Source: Saturnia japonica (Eukaryota > Arthropoda > Insecta > Lepidoptera > Saturniidae). From it: a stretch of DNA of 64,000 bases. A model generated the notes under the pieces. That model was not told the DNA's origin. It searched no databases and saw nothing but the letters and a program-made list of their open reading frames with translations. A program made the position numbers and the translations under genes. Below, piece by piece: positions 17,609 to 32,600 of this stretch; positions within the stretch are counted from its first letter, which is position 1; each line of letters starts with the position of its first letter. The stretch spans positions 12,028,690 through 12,092,689 of the forward strand of contig CM065328.1 in assembly GCA_033032175.1 (NCBI GenBank). Reading direction: 5' to 3'.

Positions 17609-20600
17609 ATGCGCGTAGGCAGCGTGTTTTGTGCTTCCATTTATATTGGTAAGAATTTTATTTCATAAAAGTAAAATTTTTTGTATATTTTTTTAACGTT
17701 TATTAACGTAGAAGTATCAAAAAAGTTTTGAAATTCTGATTTTAACTAAAAGTGCTTTGTATAATTACGTTTAAAATTTTTTTTAAATTGTGCGTGATTA
17801 AAAAAAAAATTAAAGAAAAATCGAATTGACTTATTTGCTTTTATAATGCTTGGTGTAAATATGAGCATTAATTTTATTATCAATAAATATCACTAAATTC
17901 TAAAGCTAAATTCTTATTTAGTTTTTATTATAATCATAAAACCTGTTTGAAAGTGTTATTTCAAACGCACGTAAAGTTTACATGGTACGTTTTTATTTAT
18001 TTTGTTATTATTAAAAAAAAAAAAAACAATAAATTTAATAATAATAACATGAATATTAATATTAGTATTTCATTATGTTCGTTTCTATTTGAAACAAATA
18101 TTACTATATACTTTAATGAATATTATTTTCTTCCAAAAAAATCCGAGTAACTCTCAAGTCTAGCCTAAGAAGTATTTTCCCGCAAAAAATTGCAAATGAA
18201 AAATTCTAGAAAAGTTGATAAGTTACAAACGAAAAAGAAAACAATATTTTATCGCTTCACTAGACATCGTGGAAGAATAATAAACTGTACTATTATTATA
18301 ATGAGGCAAAGTTTGTGAATCTGTCATAATCTCTGAAACTACTGATCCGATTCTAGAAATTCTTTCTATAATAGAAAACTACGTTATTTTTGAATCATAT
18401 AAGTAATATTCTATTATTCGTTTTTAATATTATTAATGCATACGAAATTAAATGTAAAAATATTAATAACCGGCTGTGTCCGCAGTTTCGCTTGCGTGGA
18501 CGTCTGAAGAATTTCTATATACAATTAATACCCCTGCTCCCGGGCATGGCATATATGCCAATTTCACGTAATTTTGTATGTAAGGGAGCCAAAGAGTTTA
18601 AAAGTGAAGTGTGTATTTGTAATGTCAATATAACAGCTTTTTACTAAATGCATATGAAAGTATATACGATACCTATAACAAAAAAAAAAATGTTTTGTCT
18701 GTCTGTTTGTTCCGAATAATCTCTGAAACGGTTGGACTGATTTTGACGGAAGTTTTACTGGCAGATAGCTAATATTGTAAGGAGTAATTTAGGCTACTTT
18801 TATTTGGGTGCCGCCCAAATATATTTTTTTTTCTTAAAATTAACCCGTGGGTGACCATCTTAGGTGGAAGCAGGGTCACCACAATACCGACGGCATTCTG
18901 TAATCCACGCAAGCGAAATCACAAGGCACAGCTAGTAATTATAAAAAAAAATTTGTTTCTTAAAATTTTAATTTTTTTTTTTTGTTGAATGAAGATATCG
19001 TGTTATTCTTTTGTCTATATGTACCAAGTATTTATGGAGTAAAACAAAAAAAAAAAATCTTTCAAAAAGTTATAAGTTATGTTATATTTTATGTTTTATC
19101 CGTGTCCGTATTTTTACAGCAATATTAAAGTATTTTATTTATGTATTTTTTTCTTTCTATTTCACATAATAAAAACTGCTGGACAAATCTCAATTTTCAG
19201 TTAAATATAGGACTGAATCCCAAAAAGATTCTAGGCTACATATCATTATGCTTTACCATAGAGGTTAAGCAGTAATGGTGGCATACTTGGATATTTCGCG
19301 ACCAACATATTAACACGCTATTGATACTTGTAAAAATGTATCCACTTTTATAAATATTAACATAAAGTTCATATTGAACAAATTAAAAAATCAAAATAAA
19401 GCAATTATTCTATGGTGCAGCTATCGTTGTATCATACGATGCCAAGAAGATCACAAAACAGAGTAGAAGATTATCAGATGTCGATCCATTGCTAGAAGCT
19501 GTGCAACTGGAACAGTGGGATGACGAGGAAGTGCCATGCATAAAAGCAACGTTGGCTGTGTTACACGGTGTCAAGAATTCGACGCTTTGGGCTACTTGGA
19601 GTAAGTTACCATTATCCTATGTATTCTGATATCACTTGTAAACTCTGGTGGGGTATTGCTTTTCGGACCTTATTTTGGGGTAATTGAAAATCGGAAATAT
19701 TTGGCAGATTTTTTAAAACTTGAATTATTGCACAGAGTTTGAACGCGTTCGGTTAGACCTATCCTAGAGACAACTGGTGTTCCCAAAACGGTTGTAATTC
19801 TACAAATGTTACATTCGAGCATCAACTTATAGACCAGAGTATTGCATTAATTATTAAAGGTTTCACAAATTCATCTAAAAAACTTTGAAATTATATTCAA
19901 ATTTTTTGTATTCATAATACTTAAATATATTTAGCCGAGTGCGAAATGGAAATCATCACTGAAATCATGTTAAGAATCATCCCATTTAGGAGATTTTCTT
20001 AGTGCTCACCCCTAAGATGTTTTTATAAATGTAGATGTGTTAGTCGCGCTCTATTTTGGCAATATTGAATTTATGTAATTGCCTGACATTCTTTAGTCAC
20101 GTATTCTCCAGTGACGCCGTTGCACGTCATTACAACTCAAAATATATTAATTTCGTTCTAACAACAAAAATAAAATATAATGTATTTTATATCCTATCCC
20201 TTTTTTGCGTACTATATAACTGGAAGCTTTATTTATAGTAATTTTTATGTATAGTTCAATTGCGCTGTTTTTAATGCAATGATGTTGGTGTATGACGCGT
20301 CTATATATAAAATGTCATTGGCTAACCCACGTTCTTTTGTTTTTATCAGTATGGGATTCGATGCAGCGTCCTACAGGATTTCTGTACGGGTCCCGATATC
20401 AATTAGGGAGCTTTGACCAGTGCATGAAGCCGCCGTGGTTGAACTCCCACCCGCGTCTCCGCACGCAGTACTGCCTCGCAGACGTGCACTTGACTGACTC
20501 TACTCCAAAGAAGCCAACCGGTTCTTTGGACCCTTTCAGTCAAACAGGCTTGTATTTCGATGTACGCTTCCTGTCTGTATATTGCTGTGCATTACCTAAT

Positions 20601-23600
20601 ATGATTTTAGTGTTAAATCAAAATCAAAAATATTTTATTCTGTTTGGGCGCTAAGAAAGGACTTATGGATATAAATCTAGCGGTTCCGAAAACATCCCAG
20701 TTATCGAGAAGAACCGCGAACAAAAACGATCGAATTCAAATTAAAAGACTAAGTAAATAAAACAGGATTTGTCCATGTTGCCGTCCTACAAATGTTAACG
20801 CTAACGAAAGATAAAAATATAATTAACATATTATCACGTGATCAGATATATTTGTTTTCGTTTTCTTTAGCTTTAATGATTGTAGAACGGCCACTTGGCT
20901 AGGCTGTCAGTTATTACATTGTTTTGTGAATCGATGCAGTTATCTTATAATTATCAAAACCACGCGAAAGGGGCTGTTCTTATTGGTAATCTAAATAAAT
21001 TGTGAAACAATATATTAAAACTTAACATTGAGAGCCAAGTACATGAAAGGAAAACACGATTTTTCATTTACCATAAAACGTGCATAATAATGACGAACTT
21101 TACAAAGTCTCTAAATAAAGATAAATAATTTACAATTATGCATTAAAAATAACTAGCTGTCGCCCAATGATCGAAATTCGTCCAGTGACTTTTTAATCAT
21201 AGACTATTTTCTGTTTGATATACGTAGTATGAACCTAAACAATGAATATTATATCACTTGCTGTCACTTTTCATTGAGTGACAATGTCAATATTTTGTGG
21301 GGTCTAAGTTGAATGGCACTGGTCGGTTTAGGATTCGTAGTATTAATTTATTTTATTTAATATATTAGTAACAGATATTATAATTACATTTTAGCTTTCT
21401 GCACTCCTTCTCCATATAAACTTTAACCATGCCAAATCTCACAGTCTTCCGTGCACGCAATACGCTTAAAAAGGGTTAGAAAGTTTTTACTTCACGTATT
21501 AATATAATGAATTCTCCATAGATCACTTCAAAACACGGTCGATATCTAAACGTACTGACATGGGGCGTGTGCTTGCCGAGCGAGTGTTCCCAGCACTCAA
21601 TTCGGAAGCTGGTGCAAGCAATGCTCCGCACGCTACACCTGCCCACACCAGATCCATATATCACCGTAGACTCCTGCCAACTTGCTGGAGATCGTGTCGC
21701 GTACTCATTTGAATTTTATGCTTTCCTGTAAGTTATTGATTTAAAAATTCTTCAGCGTGGTATTTGTAGTCGATATAGCATTAGCAACTATTAATGGAAA
21801 ATTGGTCTACCTTTAGTCAAATGACTCTCTTCTTGTCCGACACATTAGTAATAGTAGCATCACTATCTATCTCACTCACCTTTTCCGCTTTTCCATCTCA
21901 TTTAATCTAGAATCTTAAAGTTATGGCTTTGAGCAACTTACGTACTTGCCTTGGGTTTGGGTACGTTAGAATAATTTTAAGTAAGAAAAATTTGTTTAAA
22001 AGTGGCTTTCTAGACAAGAATAAATATTTACCATAATGTAATAAATAATGTAGCAAGTGTAATACCATTTTTGAAACCTTATTAATAAATACGCCAACAT
22101 TTAAAGTTACTTGCCAAACTGGCAAAGTATTTTTTGTCAGTACTGTCAGTTAAAATTGAGCGATGTAACTATTAATTTTGAACATTTGTTTGGGGAAAAA
22201 AGTGTCATTTTCTTCCAAGCTAGAAAAAATCTTTAAATTTTAGGAAACAATTTAAAGAAGCATTATTCAGGATTACTTAAACAACGAAGAAATAAAAAAA
22301 GTAAAGATTTGTAGTAACGGGAGTTAAAATATAATCAAAAGGGGTAGATTTTCACGATTTTTTTAATGCCTACAATTTTAAAAATACCTATCCTAGATGT
22401 TTTTAATATTTTTCTGATAACTATTATGACTTGGTTTATCACCCGTTTCCGCCTTGATGTTGATTTCTGGGACACTGTGTATAATACTTAAGTACGACAT
22501 CTGAGAATCAAATAAACAGCAAAAGTAAGCAATGTTTTTTAGTCATGTTAAGTATTTGTTTTTTTTTTTTAGGTTTTCATAATTTAGCTTGTTTACATAT
22601 ATATATATATACCCTTATAAACATAGCGTTCCCATATTTTCTTCAGTTTTCCTCTACACTTATATCCATCTAACTTCGCTCTTAACACTCTTCTAGTTAT
22701 ATGAACTAGCGATCGCCCTAAGGTCGAAATTCGACCAGCGAATTTTTGATCATAGACTATATTCCGTTTGAAATTTGCAGGATTCATGAACCTACACAAT
22801 GAGTATTATCTACATCATTTTCTGTCACTCTTCGTTACACACGCGATACGTAATAACTTTAAAAAGAAGTAGAAAGTTTCTCTTCACGTATTTCTACTTA
22901 CTCGTACTCGTCTCTTACACGTACTCACAAAAATATTACGTTATTTGCGAAGCTATTTCCTCCTGTTCAGTATTAATCTTTATCCAGATAAGTTAGTAGT
23001 TAACTTGGACATATAATGTAGATTAGGATTGACCTTTACAGTTTTGCATTTAATACCGTAGAAGATGTCACGAATAAAAAATTATTCGCGACTAAAGAAA
23101 CCTACCTAAAAGCACCTATGATAAATTACGTGACTCACACTATTCGTAACTATCAAGTTTCATAACATACCATCACGCCTGCATCCTCGAAGTGTTAGGT
23201 AGAGGTGTACACTTTTAGTTCGCCGGGTATGTTTTAGGTGCCATGTAACAGGGCCTATTGCCATTTATTGGACACGCAGCCAAACTCCAAGCTGCTACTG
23301 AGAATTTCATAGAAAAATTCAATAACACTTTGCTCGACCTGAGAATCGAACCTAAGACCTCGAGCATAGCAGTCGTGTTTAGGACCACTAGGCTAATGAG
23401 ACAGTTATGAAGACTAACTGTTTAAGTTAGATTAGACTATATCGCTCGTCAGCAGAAACGCGATGAACGTAATAATTTTGCAGACGGATCTTAGAATATA
23501 AATTATTCAAACAAAAGGAAATCATAACTACTAAAATGATTCAAGCGCTAAAACTTTTAGATTTAAAAAGTAACTTTTCTGCATAATATGATCATATAGT

Positions 23601-26600
23601 TCCAAAGTGACCTAATAAAAATAAACAATACAGGAAAGGTTACGACGGTGAAATATTTATAAGCACGTTCGAATTATGTTATAAAAAACAGAAAAAAATG
23701 AACGTGCACTTACATATGAATTGTTTGCTGTTCGTATTTTAACATAATCAATTGCTAAAGTGTCACCGGTCACACTCGTCGGCTTGCTTGATGCGGATTG
23801 ATGGCAAAACGTCACAATTAGGACGTTTTCGAATCTTCAATTTTACGCGCGCCAATATCTGCTTAAAGATAGGTTCACATTACTGTGTCGGATTGTGTCG
23901 GGGCGCCATGCCATCTGTCGTATCGGTGAATGGTCATACTTATGTAATGCAGTTTAGCGCATTTTCAGATCATTTTAAATTTAACTATTGCGATGTGAAT
24001 ACATGTAAAATATTATTCTCAGAATCAACTGTTGCCGATAGTGATTTTGATGAAGATGTTCAATTTTTTGTGACGGTGAGTCTTCTAAAAGGGAAGAGAA
24101 GATTATTATTAGGTTCATCCAATAAATAGATTAAGAGAGACATAAGTGTGCATTTCACTGTCTTTATTTTACTGAATTAACTCAGTAATAACAATATTAA
24201 TAAAGCTCTTTATTCTGGGATAAGAGATAACATACACATGAATAACATATCTTTTAAAATGTCTCTAATCTCAGTGGTCTATGCCTCCTCTAACAACTTC
24301 CATTGTGCTCTGTCCTGAGTCACTCGTCTCCACCTTGGGCTTGCTGTCGTTTTGATGTTAAAAACTGTCCCACACTGTCTTTCACGGATTCTTTTCCCAT
24401 CTTTTGGGTACCACTCAGAAACTGCCCTGCACCATTTTCCGATCCTCCCCCACTTTTGTTGATCAATACGTAGTAGAATATCGGTTAGTTTGGTTGTCAT
24501 TCTGATGTCAGTACTTCTGACTTTGTGTCGAAGTTTTGACCCTATTATGCTGCACTCCATTGCTCTTTGGCATTTGGCAAGATTTTCTCTTAGAGATTTA
24601 GTGAGTGCCCATGTTTCACATCCGTAAGTTAGGCATGGAAGGATGCATGTGTTGAAAGTTTTCCTTTTCAGTGCCATGCCCAGGTCTTGAGACTTCATGA
24701 TTTCCTTGAGTGATCAGAATTTTTTCAACCGTTGGCGATCCTTGTATTTATTTCCTTTTGCTGTTAGATCTTTTGGAGTAATAAGCTGACCTAGGTAGGT
24801 ATATTCATTTACAAACTCTAGCTTCACTCCATTCACGGTTATGTCTGCCTTCATTGAATTGGTCATTACTTTGGTCTTGGCAAGGTTCATTTTCAGTCCA
24901 ACCTTCTCACTTTCCTTTTTAAGACTTCGGATCATTTTTTCTAAAGTTTCTGACTTCTCTTCAATAAGAGCTAGGTCATCCGCAAAACTGAGATGGTTCA
25001 GCTTGGATCTGTTTATATTTACACCAAAACCCTCCCAGTTCAGGTTGCGGGAGATGTTTTCTAGGACTGCTGAGAAAAGTTTTGGTGACAAAGGGTCTCC
25101 TTGTCTGACTCCTCTTCTTATTGGGATACCTTTTCCCAGTGGTTCAAGCTGTATGCTGGCCTGACTATGCGCATAGATATATTTGATAATGTTAGTGTAT
25201 CCCTTGGTATTCTAGAGTATCCCATATGTATTTATGGTTCAAGCTGTCAAAGGCTTTGGCGTAGTCTATGAAGGCGATATAGACAATCTTGATGTATTCA
25301 TTATATTTTTCTAGTATTTGTTTGACAGTATGTATATTGTCTATTGTAGATAAGCCCTTCCTGAATCCAGCTTGCTCCACCCATTTCATTTATTTTCTTT
25401 TTAATTCCTTGGTAGTTGATTTCGCCTTGTTTGTAGGGAACCATTAGCTGGTTGTGTACATTGACTTTTATATGTTTCGGTGATATTTTTCCTGGGGTCT
25501 TCTTGAATGAACTGCGTACCATATGATGGTTTGTATTGAAGTTCAGCTTTGTTATAACATTTGTGTTTGTGAAAACTTTTGGGTGGTTTGTTATTATGTA
25601 GTCTATGTCGTTCTTTTATGTTCCATCAGAAAACATCCAGGTCCATTTATTGTAAGGGATTTTCTGAAATATGGGATGAAGTACTATAAAGTTTTGTTCC
25701 ATAAGAAATTCGACCAATCTCTGACCATTGCGATTCCCTTTCCCGTGACTAAACGTCCCCAGTACATATTCGTTGTGATTTAGTCTTACTCCTACTTATG
25801 TATTAAAGTCACCCATTAAGATAATGTGATTTTTCATATATTTTGGTATTGTTATTGATAGGTTTTCGTAGAATAAATCTAAGATAGATTGTTCTGCTTG
25901 TTCAATAGGTGCATAGACTTGTATTATCGACCATAGCTTCTTATAGTTTTGTAATTTCACATTGAGTATTGCTAGTCTATCAGAGATTCCTCTTATTATT
26001 TGGGTAAATTGTTTCAGATGTCGTTCAATTAGAAAGCTTACTCCATACTGCCCAGCTGTTTTTACTTTTTGGTATAAGATGTAGTCTGTGTATTCTTATA
26101 TTTTTTCATCTTGTATCCGCATTTCACTTTTACCTAAAATATCGAAGTTTACGTCATTCTCTAGGGCATTTTTGAGCTCCATCAAACTTTCGTGAGTCCG
26201 TAGGGTTATTATCATGTTCAATGCGGCGATACTTAAAAAATCTTTTTGTTAGAGGGTGGCGGTTTAGATCTCCCGCGGGGACCAGCCGTGCTGGGGTTAA
26301 TTCAGTAAATTCATCATAAATATTTTTACAACATAGTATGGATAGTAGACGACTGCATCGAATGCGGTATCGCGTGATACTGCGAGCAAGGAATATAGTA
26401 CTTTCTTACGAGAGACTGTGAGATTCATTATAGTGTGGCGTATTCATTATAGTCCCGATACATTGCAACACATTGATTTTAAGTTTGATATTTACTTCGT
26501 TTACGTATTAAATATATTATTAATAAATTATTCCGTTTTAGAAGTAGCTGAACGTAGTTATATAATCTGATATTCTAGTGTCTCCGCTACCGGTATCTTT

Positions 26601-29600
26601 GCAAAAAACCTATTGGTGAATTGGAAAATAAATATATAATCTAAATACAAAATGTCATCCTAAACATCAGCCCCGTTTTCGAGAAACCAATAATTATTTA
26701 CAAAAGGTCATATAATTTTTCTTTTATATGTTTGAGCAATTTGGGGTCAAAAGCATGGGTTCATGAGGGCCAAATGCATACGCCTTGTACGTAGGGCGCA
26801 CTATAAATATCCGAAACTGGACACGTATACGGACACCGCGTCAATAGTCGTGAGTTCAATCCCTGCAATAAGCCTGAGCTTTCGGTGAACAAAAACATCG
26901 TTATGAAACCATAGCATGGTGGTAGGTTATTTTTTTATGCCCGCCTGGCTAGCTACCACCCTCAAATTGAAAATCTGTCACCAAGCACTATAGGTGTATT
27001 CCGGCAGCTGCACTTGAGAGCCAGTCTTCCGCTAGGCTACCATCTTTGGCTACATCGTCACTTAAGATCAGGTTTCAACACTACTTCATCACTAATCATC
27101 ATCATTATCTTTTAAGTGTATTTTGACGCCTTAACAGAGTGTCGTTCGCCTTCAAACTACTTTTATGTATGAAGCATCATGTAAGTCGTCTGTTTATAGC
27201 TGGGTGTGTTAATCTCAGTGACGAAATTTGTGATTCCGTCTACCACTGTAAACAATGAAAACATCGATTCTGTACGCCGTACCATCGAAACAGACGGTCA
27301 TAATGACCCACAGGCATCCTTAGACGTAGGCATGAGTCAGATACAATTAATCATACTAACAGAACAAAATAAATAAATTCAGCAATTTTTTTTAATTTTA
27401 GAAACCGAGTGTCCTAGCAACATTTGTTCCTTATAACCTACTATCAGTTGTCGTAATAAAATAACAATTTTTTAAATAAATATTATTAAGTTCGATTTCC
27501 AATTCATGTACGAGTTATTTTAAAATCTATAAATGTAGTTTTTCTTATTTTAAAATCGATGTCATGTTCCTTTAGAACATATTTCTCTATCTCTTGAAGT
27601 TTCAGACCTTCCCTCACTGACCTTTCTCAATCTTACATCCCTGTATATCACTATTGTACATAATAATATAAATTACAATTGATCAATTAATGTTATTACT
27701 AGATATGAATATTAAATAAATTTATAGATATAAATATTTGTTTTATTACAGATTATTAATATTGACACTAACTATCTTTTCGATATCAGCAAAGCTTCTT
27801 TCTGGATATATGACAACAAATTTATTAGGTGTGTATAAATTCAACACAACTTTGCTAAATCCAAGTCGTCATATTTGGTGACTCAGGTGAGTTAGTACAA
27901 TAAAGCTAAGTCATCAAGGGATAAATAAATCCTCTAAAAGCTTTTCAGAAAAATAATATGCGATGTATATCCGCAAAATAACGCTTTCGTTACTTAAATA
28001 TTAACAATTTGCATCAACTTTAAGTAAAAAGGTATATCCATATATAGGAGTAAAGAAAGACCGAAGAAGGTTTGGATGAATTGTGTGAAGAATTATATGC
28101 GTATATAAGGTGTGAATACTGAGATGACAGCTGATAAAGAAGAGTGGAAGAATATTTATAAATAAAAAAAAAATATGGGATAAAAAACACTAATTTTTCT
28201 GAAGTGTTCTTTAAAAAAGTTACGGGCCCAGAGTTTGCTACTGTAAATAGATTTTTTTTTTTTTTTTTTGTTAAACTAGATACTTCTAGTTTAACAAAAA
28301 AAACTATTTAGTAAAATAAAACATGAAAAATTTTATTTCCTTTCAGGAAAGCAAATAGTAACTTCGTTTAATCTGGAAAGAAATTGGCGAAGTTTCATCG
28401 AAAATCAAGATGACGAAATAAAATCATTAAACGGCATGAAATTTATTAGTACGGGAATAATAATCGTATCCCATTATATATATTTTGTTAATTCAACAGC
28501 TGTTATCAACGGACTGGATGTCGACAGGGTATTTATCATAAAAAACGTTCCAACTAAACTAAATTTCATCTATGAAGCAGATCCAATGATCTTGAAGTAA
28601 CTAGTTTAAAGTTAGAAATTAGCAATGAATTAATCTAGTAACCCTATCCGTTAAAGGTGAAGGATTCATCTTAAAGAGACCTGAACGCTGGGAAAATATT
28701 CTTATAGTAGGTACCACCGATCTTAAAAAACGTTTGGAAATGCTAACTCAGCTCGTCTTATCCCGTGAGGTCATAGTGAAGTAGAATTTGTTTGTTCGCC
28801 TCTAGATAGAGATGTCATATAAATGTTCCAATATAATTTCAGGACTTGAATACAACATTGGGAACATCACTTTCACGCATAGATATAGTCGTGGAAACAT
28901 TTACCTTTATATCTGGCTTATTGTTGATAAAAGGACTGATGTGTGGTAAGGGAAGGAACCCACTGCTAGGATGGGTAAAACGATATATACGGTTAGTGTT
29001 TTCTTTGAATTATATATTATTTTTATTCATTTTCAAGATGAGTCGAGAGCGATTGATACGGTGATCAAATAAACATTGTCGGTGTTTTCGGTGAAACACC
29101 GACAAAGCTTATGATTTTGCACCGTAAAATTTCAAAATTAGCTAAAAACGGAACAAAGTACTAAAGTTACGTAGCAACGGTTGAATGTGAGAGTAATATA
29201 ACGTAAATCATAAATTTTTGATGCTATTTAGAAGTTCCCTGGCGTATTTTCGAAATCGAAGATACAATGCTAATGAAATTAAAATGGGACCACTCTTGAG
29301 GTACCCCCTTTTCAACGCAAAAAGAATCACGTAAATCGGTTTATAAACAAAGCTGTTATGACTGAACATCCATTAAAAGAAATATATAAAACATTCGAAT
29401 TGATAACCTTCTCCTATTTTTAAAGTCGGTTAAAATAAATTTTGTTTAAATTCCAGTATCATCTGCCCTCTAGCAATTATGGTATTCTACTTCACATCAG
29501 TACATAAGTATGTTGGCAGTGGACCCCTTTGGCCGAGGTTCAGTTTACAGCAACAGGAGTTGTGTAAGAAAAACTGGTGGATAAACCTTCTTATGTTGCC

Positions 29601-32600
29601 TAATTATGTTAGAAGTAAAGAAATTGTACGTACCTTACATTAAATCATAATATTTAAGAGGATACGCGGGCTAAAAAATATTTCAAGAATAAATATTGCT
29701 TAAATCTGTTGCTCTCGCGATGTGTTCGAATTTTCACTGAATAGAGTGCGAAAGTGACAACTGCAGTTCGAACTGATTGTACCTACTTAACTTGACAAAA
29801 TCATAGATTCGTATTCGCTTGTTTCCTCCTTCAAAATTGAACCGATTTTTTCATGAATAATATAAGAAGGGCTTTGGCTATGTCTATATGTTTTTGTTTA
29901 TCTTTTTATATAACATAGGGATGTGGTAGTGGTAGATATAAATTTTACGGTATAATGTTATATGTTCTAATACCAATATCCAGGGAGGAAACAGGGAAAT
30001 ACGTTTGTATGGGCAAAACTCTGCCCGCGTTTCCTCATACACTAGAATTTAAATATTAATGTTAAGACTGAAGGAACAATGGGATAGAAGTGTCCTTGGC
30101 TACTCACTATCAGTGTTGCTAAAAATAAATATTGTTCGGCATCATTGTTTTTCAAAACAAAATAATTAAAGGAAGCATGAGGAATATTTTTTTAATCATT
30201 ATAAGTTTAATCGTTAAGGCCTTAATCTCAACTAACCTTGAGTGACGATGTGGCAGAATATGGTAACACGCTAAGCCTAGTGCAAGACTACCATGACTCT
30301 CACATGCAACTGCCAAAACACAGCTATAGGTTTTTGGCAACAGATTTCCACTTGAGCTAGCCAGGCAGGCATTAGAAAAAGCCCTACCACAATGCCACGA
30401 TTTTATGATAATGTTTTCCTTCAACTAAAGCTGAGGCGAGGCTCATTGCATGAATTCGCAGTCACAATATCACTAACACAATCATTGATTTATGGATTAT
30501 GTAAAAAGATTTCATATTTTTCAGTGTCATTTAGTCACCTGGTATATTTCATGTGATCTACAGCTAGCAATCGCTGGTAGTATACTTTTTTACGTCTATC
30601 AAAAAAATAGAAAGCTTGGAAAGCTATTATTTTCAATCAGCATTGTGGTCACTGTTTTGATACCAGCCTTGGTGACCTATTGGAATGAAATTCCGGCTAC
30701 ACTCATACACGATATTCAGTAAGTAGACTATTATGTAATAAAATCGAGGATCTTCTGTAAATAATATACTTCGAGCTAAAGAGGAGGATAATTCGCACTT
30801 CGCAGTCGTTTACAATCGAGTACAATACTTTGGAACCCTTATGAAGCCAAATATGTCCTTATGTTAAAGAAATTACAAAATAAATTTGTCAGGTTTCTCT
30901 ATTTAAAGCAATACGGTGTTTATCTTTACTATCGTTTGATGTATCCGACGTTATTCTTATTGGGTATGGTCGGTTACTATCGGTTGAAGATAAGGAGAAA
31001 CGTCGCATTAGATATGTAATTAAATTAAGGCAGTACGATGCAAGATATATCAGCCTGATATTTTTGCCGCTCTAAAGTTGTGCGTACCTAACGATTATAC
31101 TAGAAAGTGACGCAAACCTGCGCTAATGTTCCAATTCCAAGGGGCATACACACAGTTAATCTTCTGTTTTAGGAGAGTGACAATTTCAGTCATAGTCTGA
31201 CGAAATTCAAAGAACTGGTTAAATATTACTCGCTAGTTTAAATTGCCAAATAAGTATTTCTAACTATGAGCATATAATATGTTTTGGTTAAACTGTTAAT
31301 ATTGTATGTGTCTAAGAACTAAATAAATAATTGGTTATTTTCGGCTTCCGAGAGTGTTGTCTATTTCGCACTAAACACTAACAGTCCTAACGTCGACGTA
31401 ATGTAGCCGATTATCTACCTTTTTAGTTCTTTAAGCATTATTTACCGTCGGTAACTGTCATTAAAATTCACAGTAATTTTATATTGGAATCCAGAATGAT
31501 GAGATATCTGAGTAATGAGTTATTAAACATCAGGTATTACTAACTGCAGGAAAATGTTGGACATAAAAGATAATGAAGTATTTCTCAAGGTGTACATGAA
31601 GTCGTATTGTCGTGCTGCTGTTTATCTGCTCGGGATGTTGATGGGTTACTGTATGTCATTTTATAAACCAAAGAACTACAGAAATGTTATAACCAAGGTA
31701 TAAATTGTCTTCTTGTCAAAACCTCAATTTTTCTAAATTTCTCATCTTTACTAAATCTATTGTTTATTCGACAGAAATGGTCAATGCTTGGTGCAGCCGT
31801 TGCTTTTTGCTTAATGTACAAGGTGATGAGAGATGGTGGACTATTCATCCACAAGAAATACGACTTGGTAGAAGTTACCAGCTATGCCGTTTTCAACAAG
31901 ATATATTGGTCTATCGCTATTGGCTGCTTAATTGTCGTCTGCGAGTATGGATACGTACGTAAGTACATAAATAGAAGTAGTGCAGTTCACATTAAAAATA
32001 CTTAAAAATTTGGGAGAGATTTACACAGCTATCATGTATAAACATTTAAATTATGTATTAACGTCTTTACTTATTAATTTTTCCTCCCCATAAATACCCA
32101 GAGTATTTTTTAAGGTCTTTATTGGGTATTATCCTGAAGTCCCAAAAATTTAGTAGCTACCCTATATATCAACACGTTTTACTAGCAGGTTTAGTCATTT
32201 GAAACGGTCACCTTTCACCCTTGACTGATAAATTACTGTCTGACTGTAATCTATGTAGGTCTATTATATTGTTATTCTAAGGACTGAGTTGTAACACCTC
32301 GTGTGTCCGTGCATTAAACTGAGTCGCAATGCAAGTATTTGTTGCCTTGCGGCAGAAATTGTGTTATTGTAATGCTTCCACAGATCATCTTTGCACATGC
32401 TATATAATAATTGTTATCTCCGCCATCAATCCTGTGAAACTGCTGAATAATTTTCATCTGTCCATCACATTTAATACCCATTGTAATATTTATTTATTCT
32501 TTTATTTTAGCGATCGTCAGTGATGTTCTATGGATCCAAACATGGGGAACTCTCAGTAAGCTGTGTTACAACCATTACATCTTCCATTCGGCTGTGATCT

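Larger units (their letters stand above)
21728..27751 (+). other. intron 4 of the NRF-6-like gene, about 6 kb
   Basis: The largest intron, separating the NRF domain from the first membrane exon. It holds a LINE scrap, a Helitron piece, a SINE, a Harbinger-like scrap, a dead RTE-type LINE and a second SINE, listed separately. No additional exon is needed because exon 4 (ending CT) joins exon 5 (starting A) in phase. Confidence 0.75.

Noticed and set aside
23165..23404. Functional tRNA gene
   Set aside because: A and B boxes are present, but the same head is joined to the same body in other copies, so it is a SINE.
23752..24129. 125-codon plus-strand gene
   Set aside because: Starts with TTG, no ATG, no splice support; at most a transposon fragment in its 3' half.
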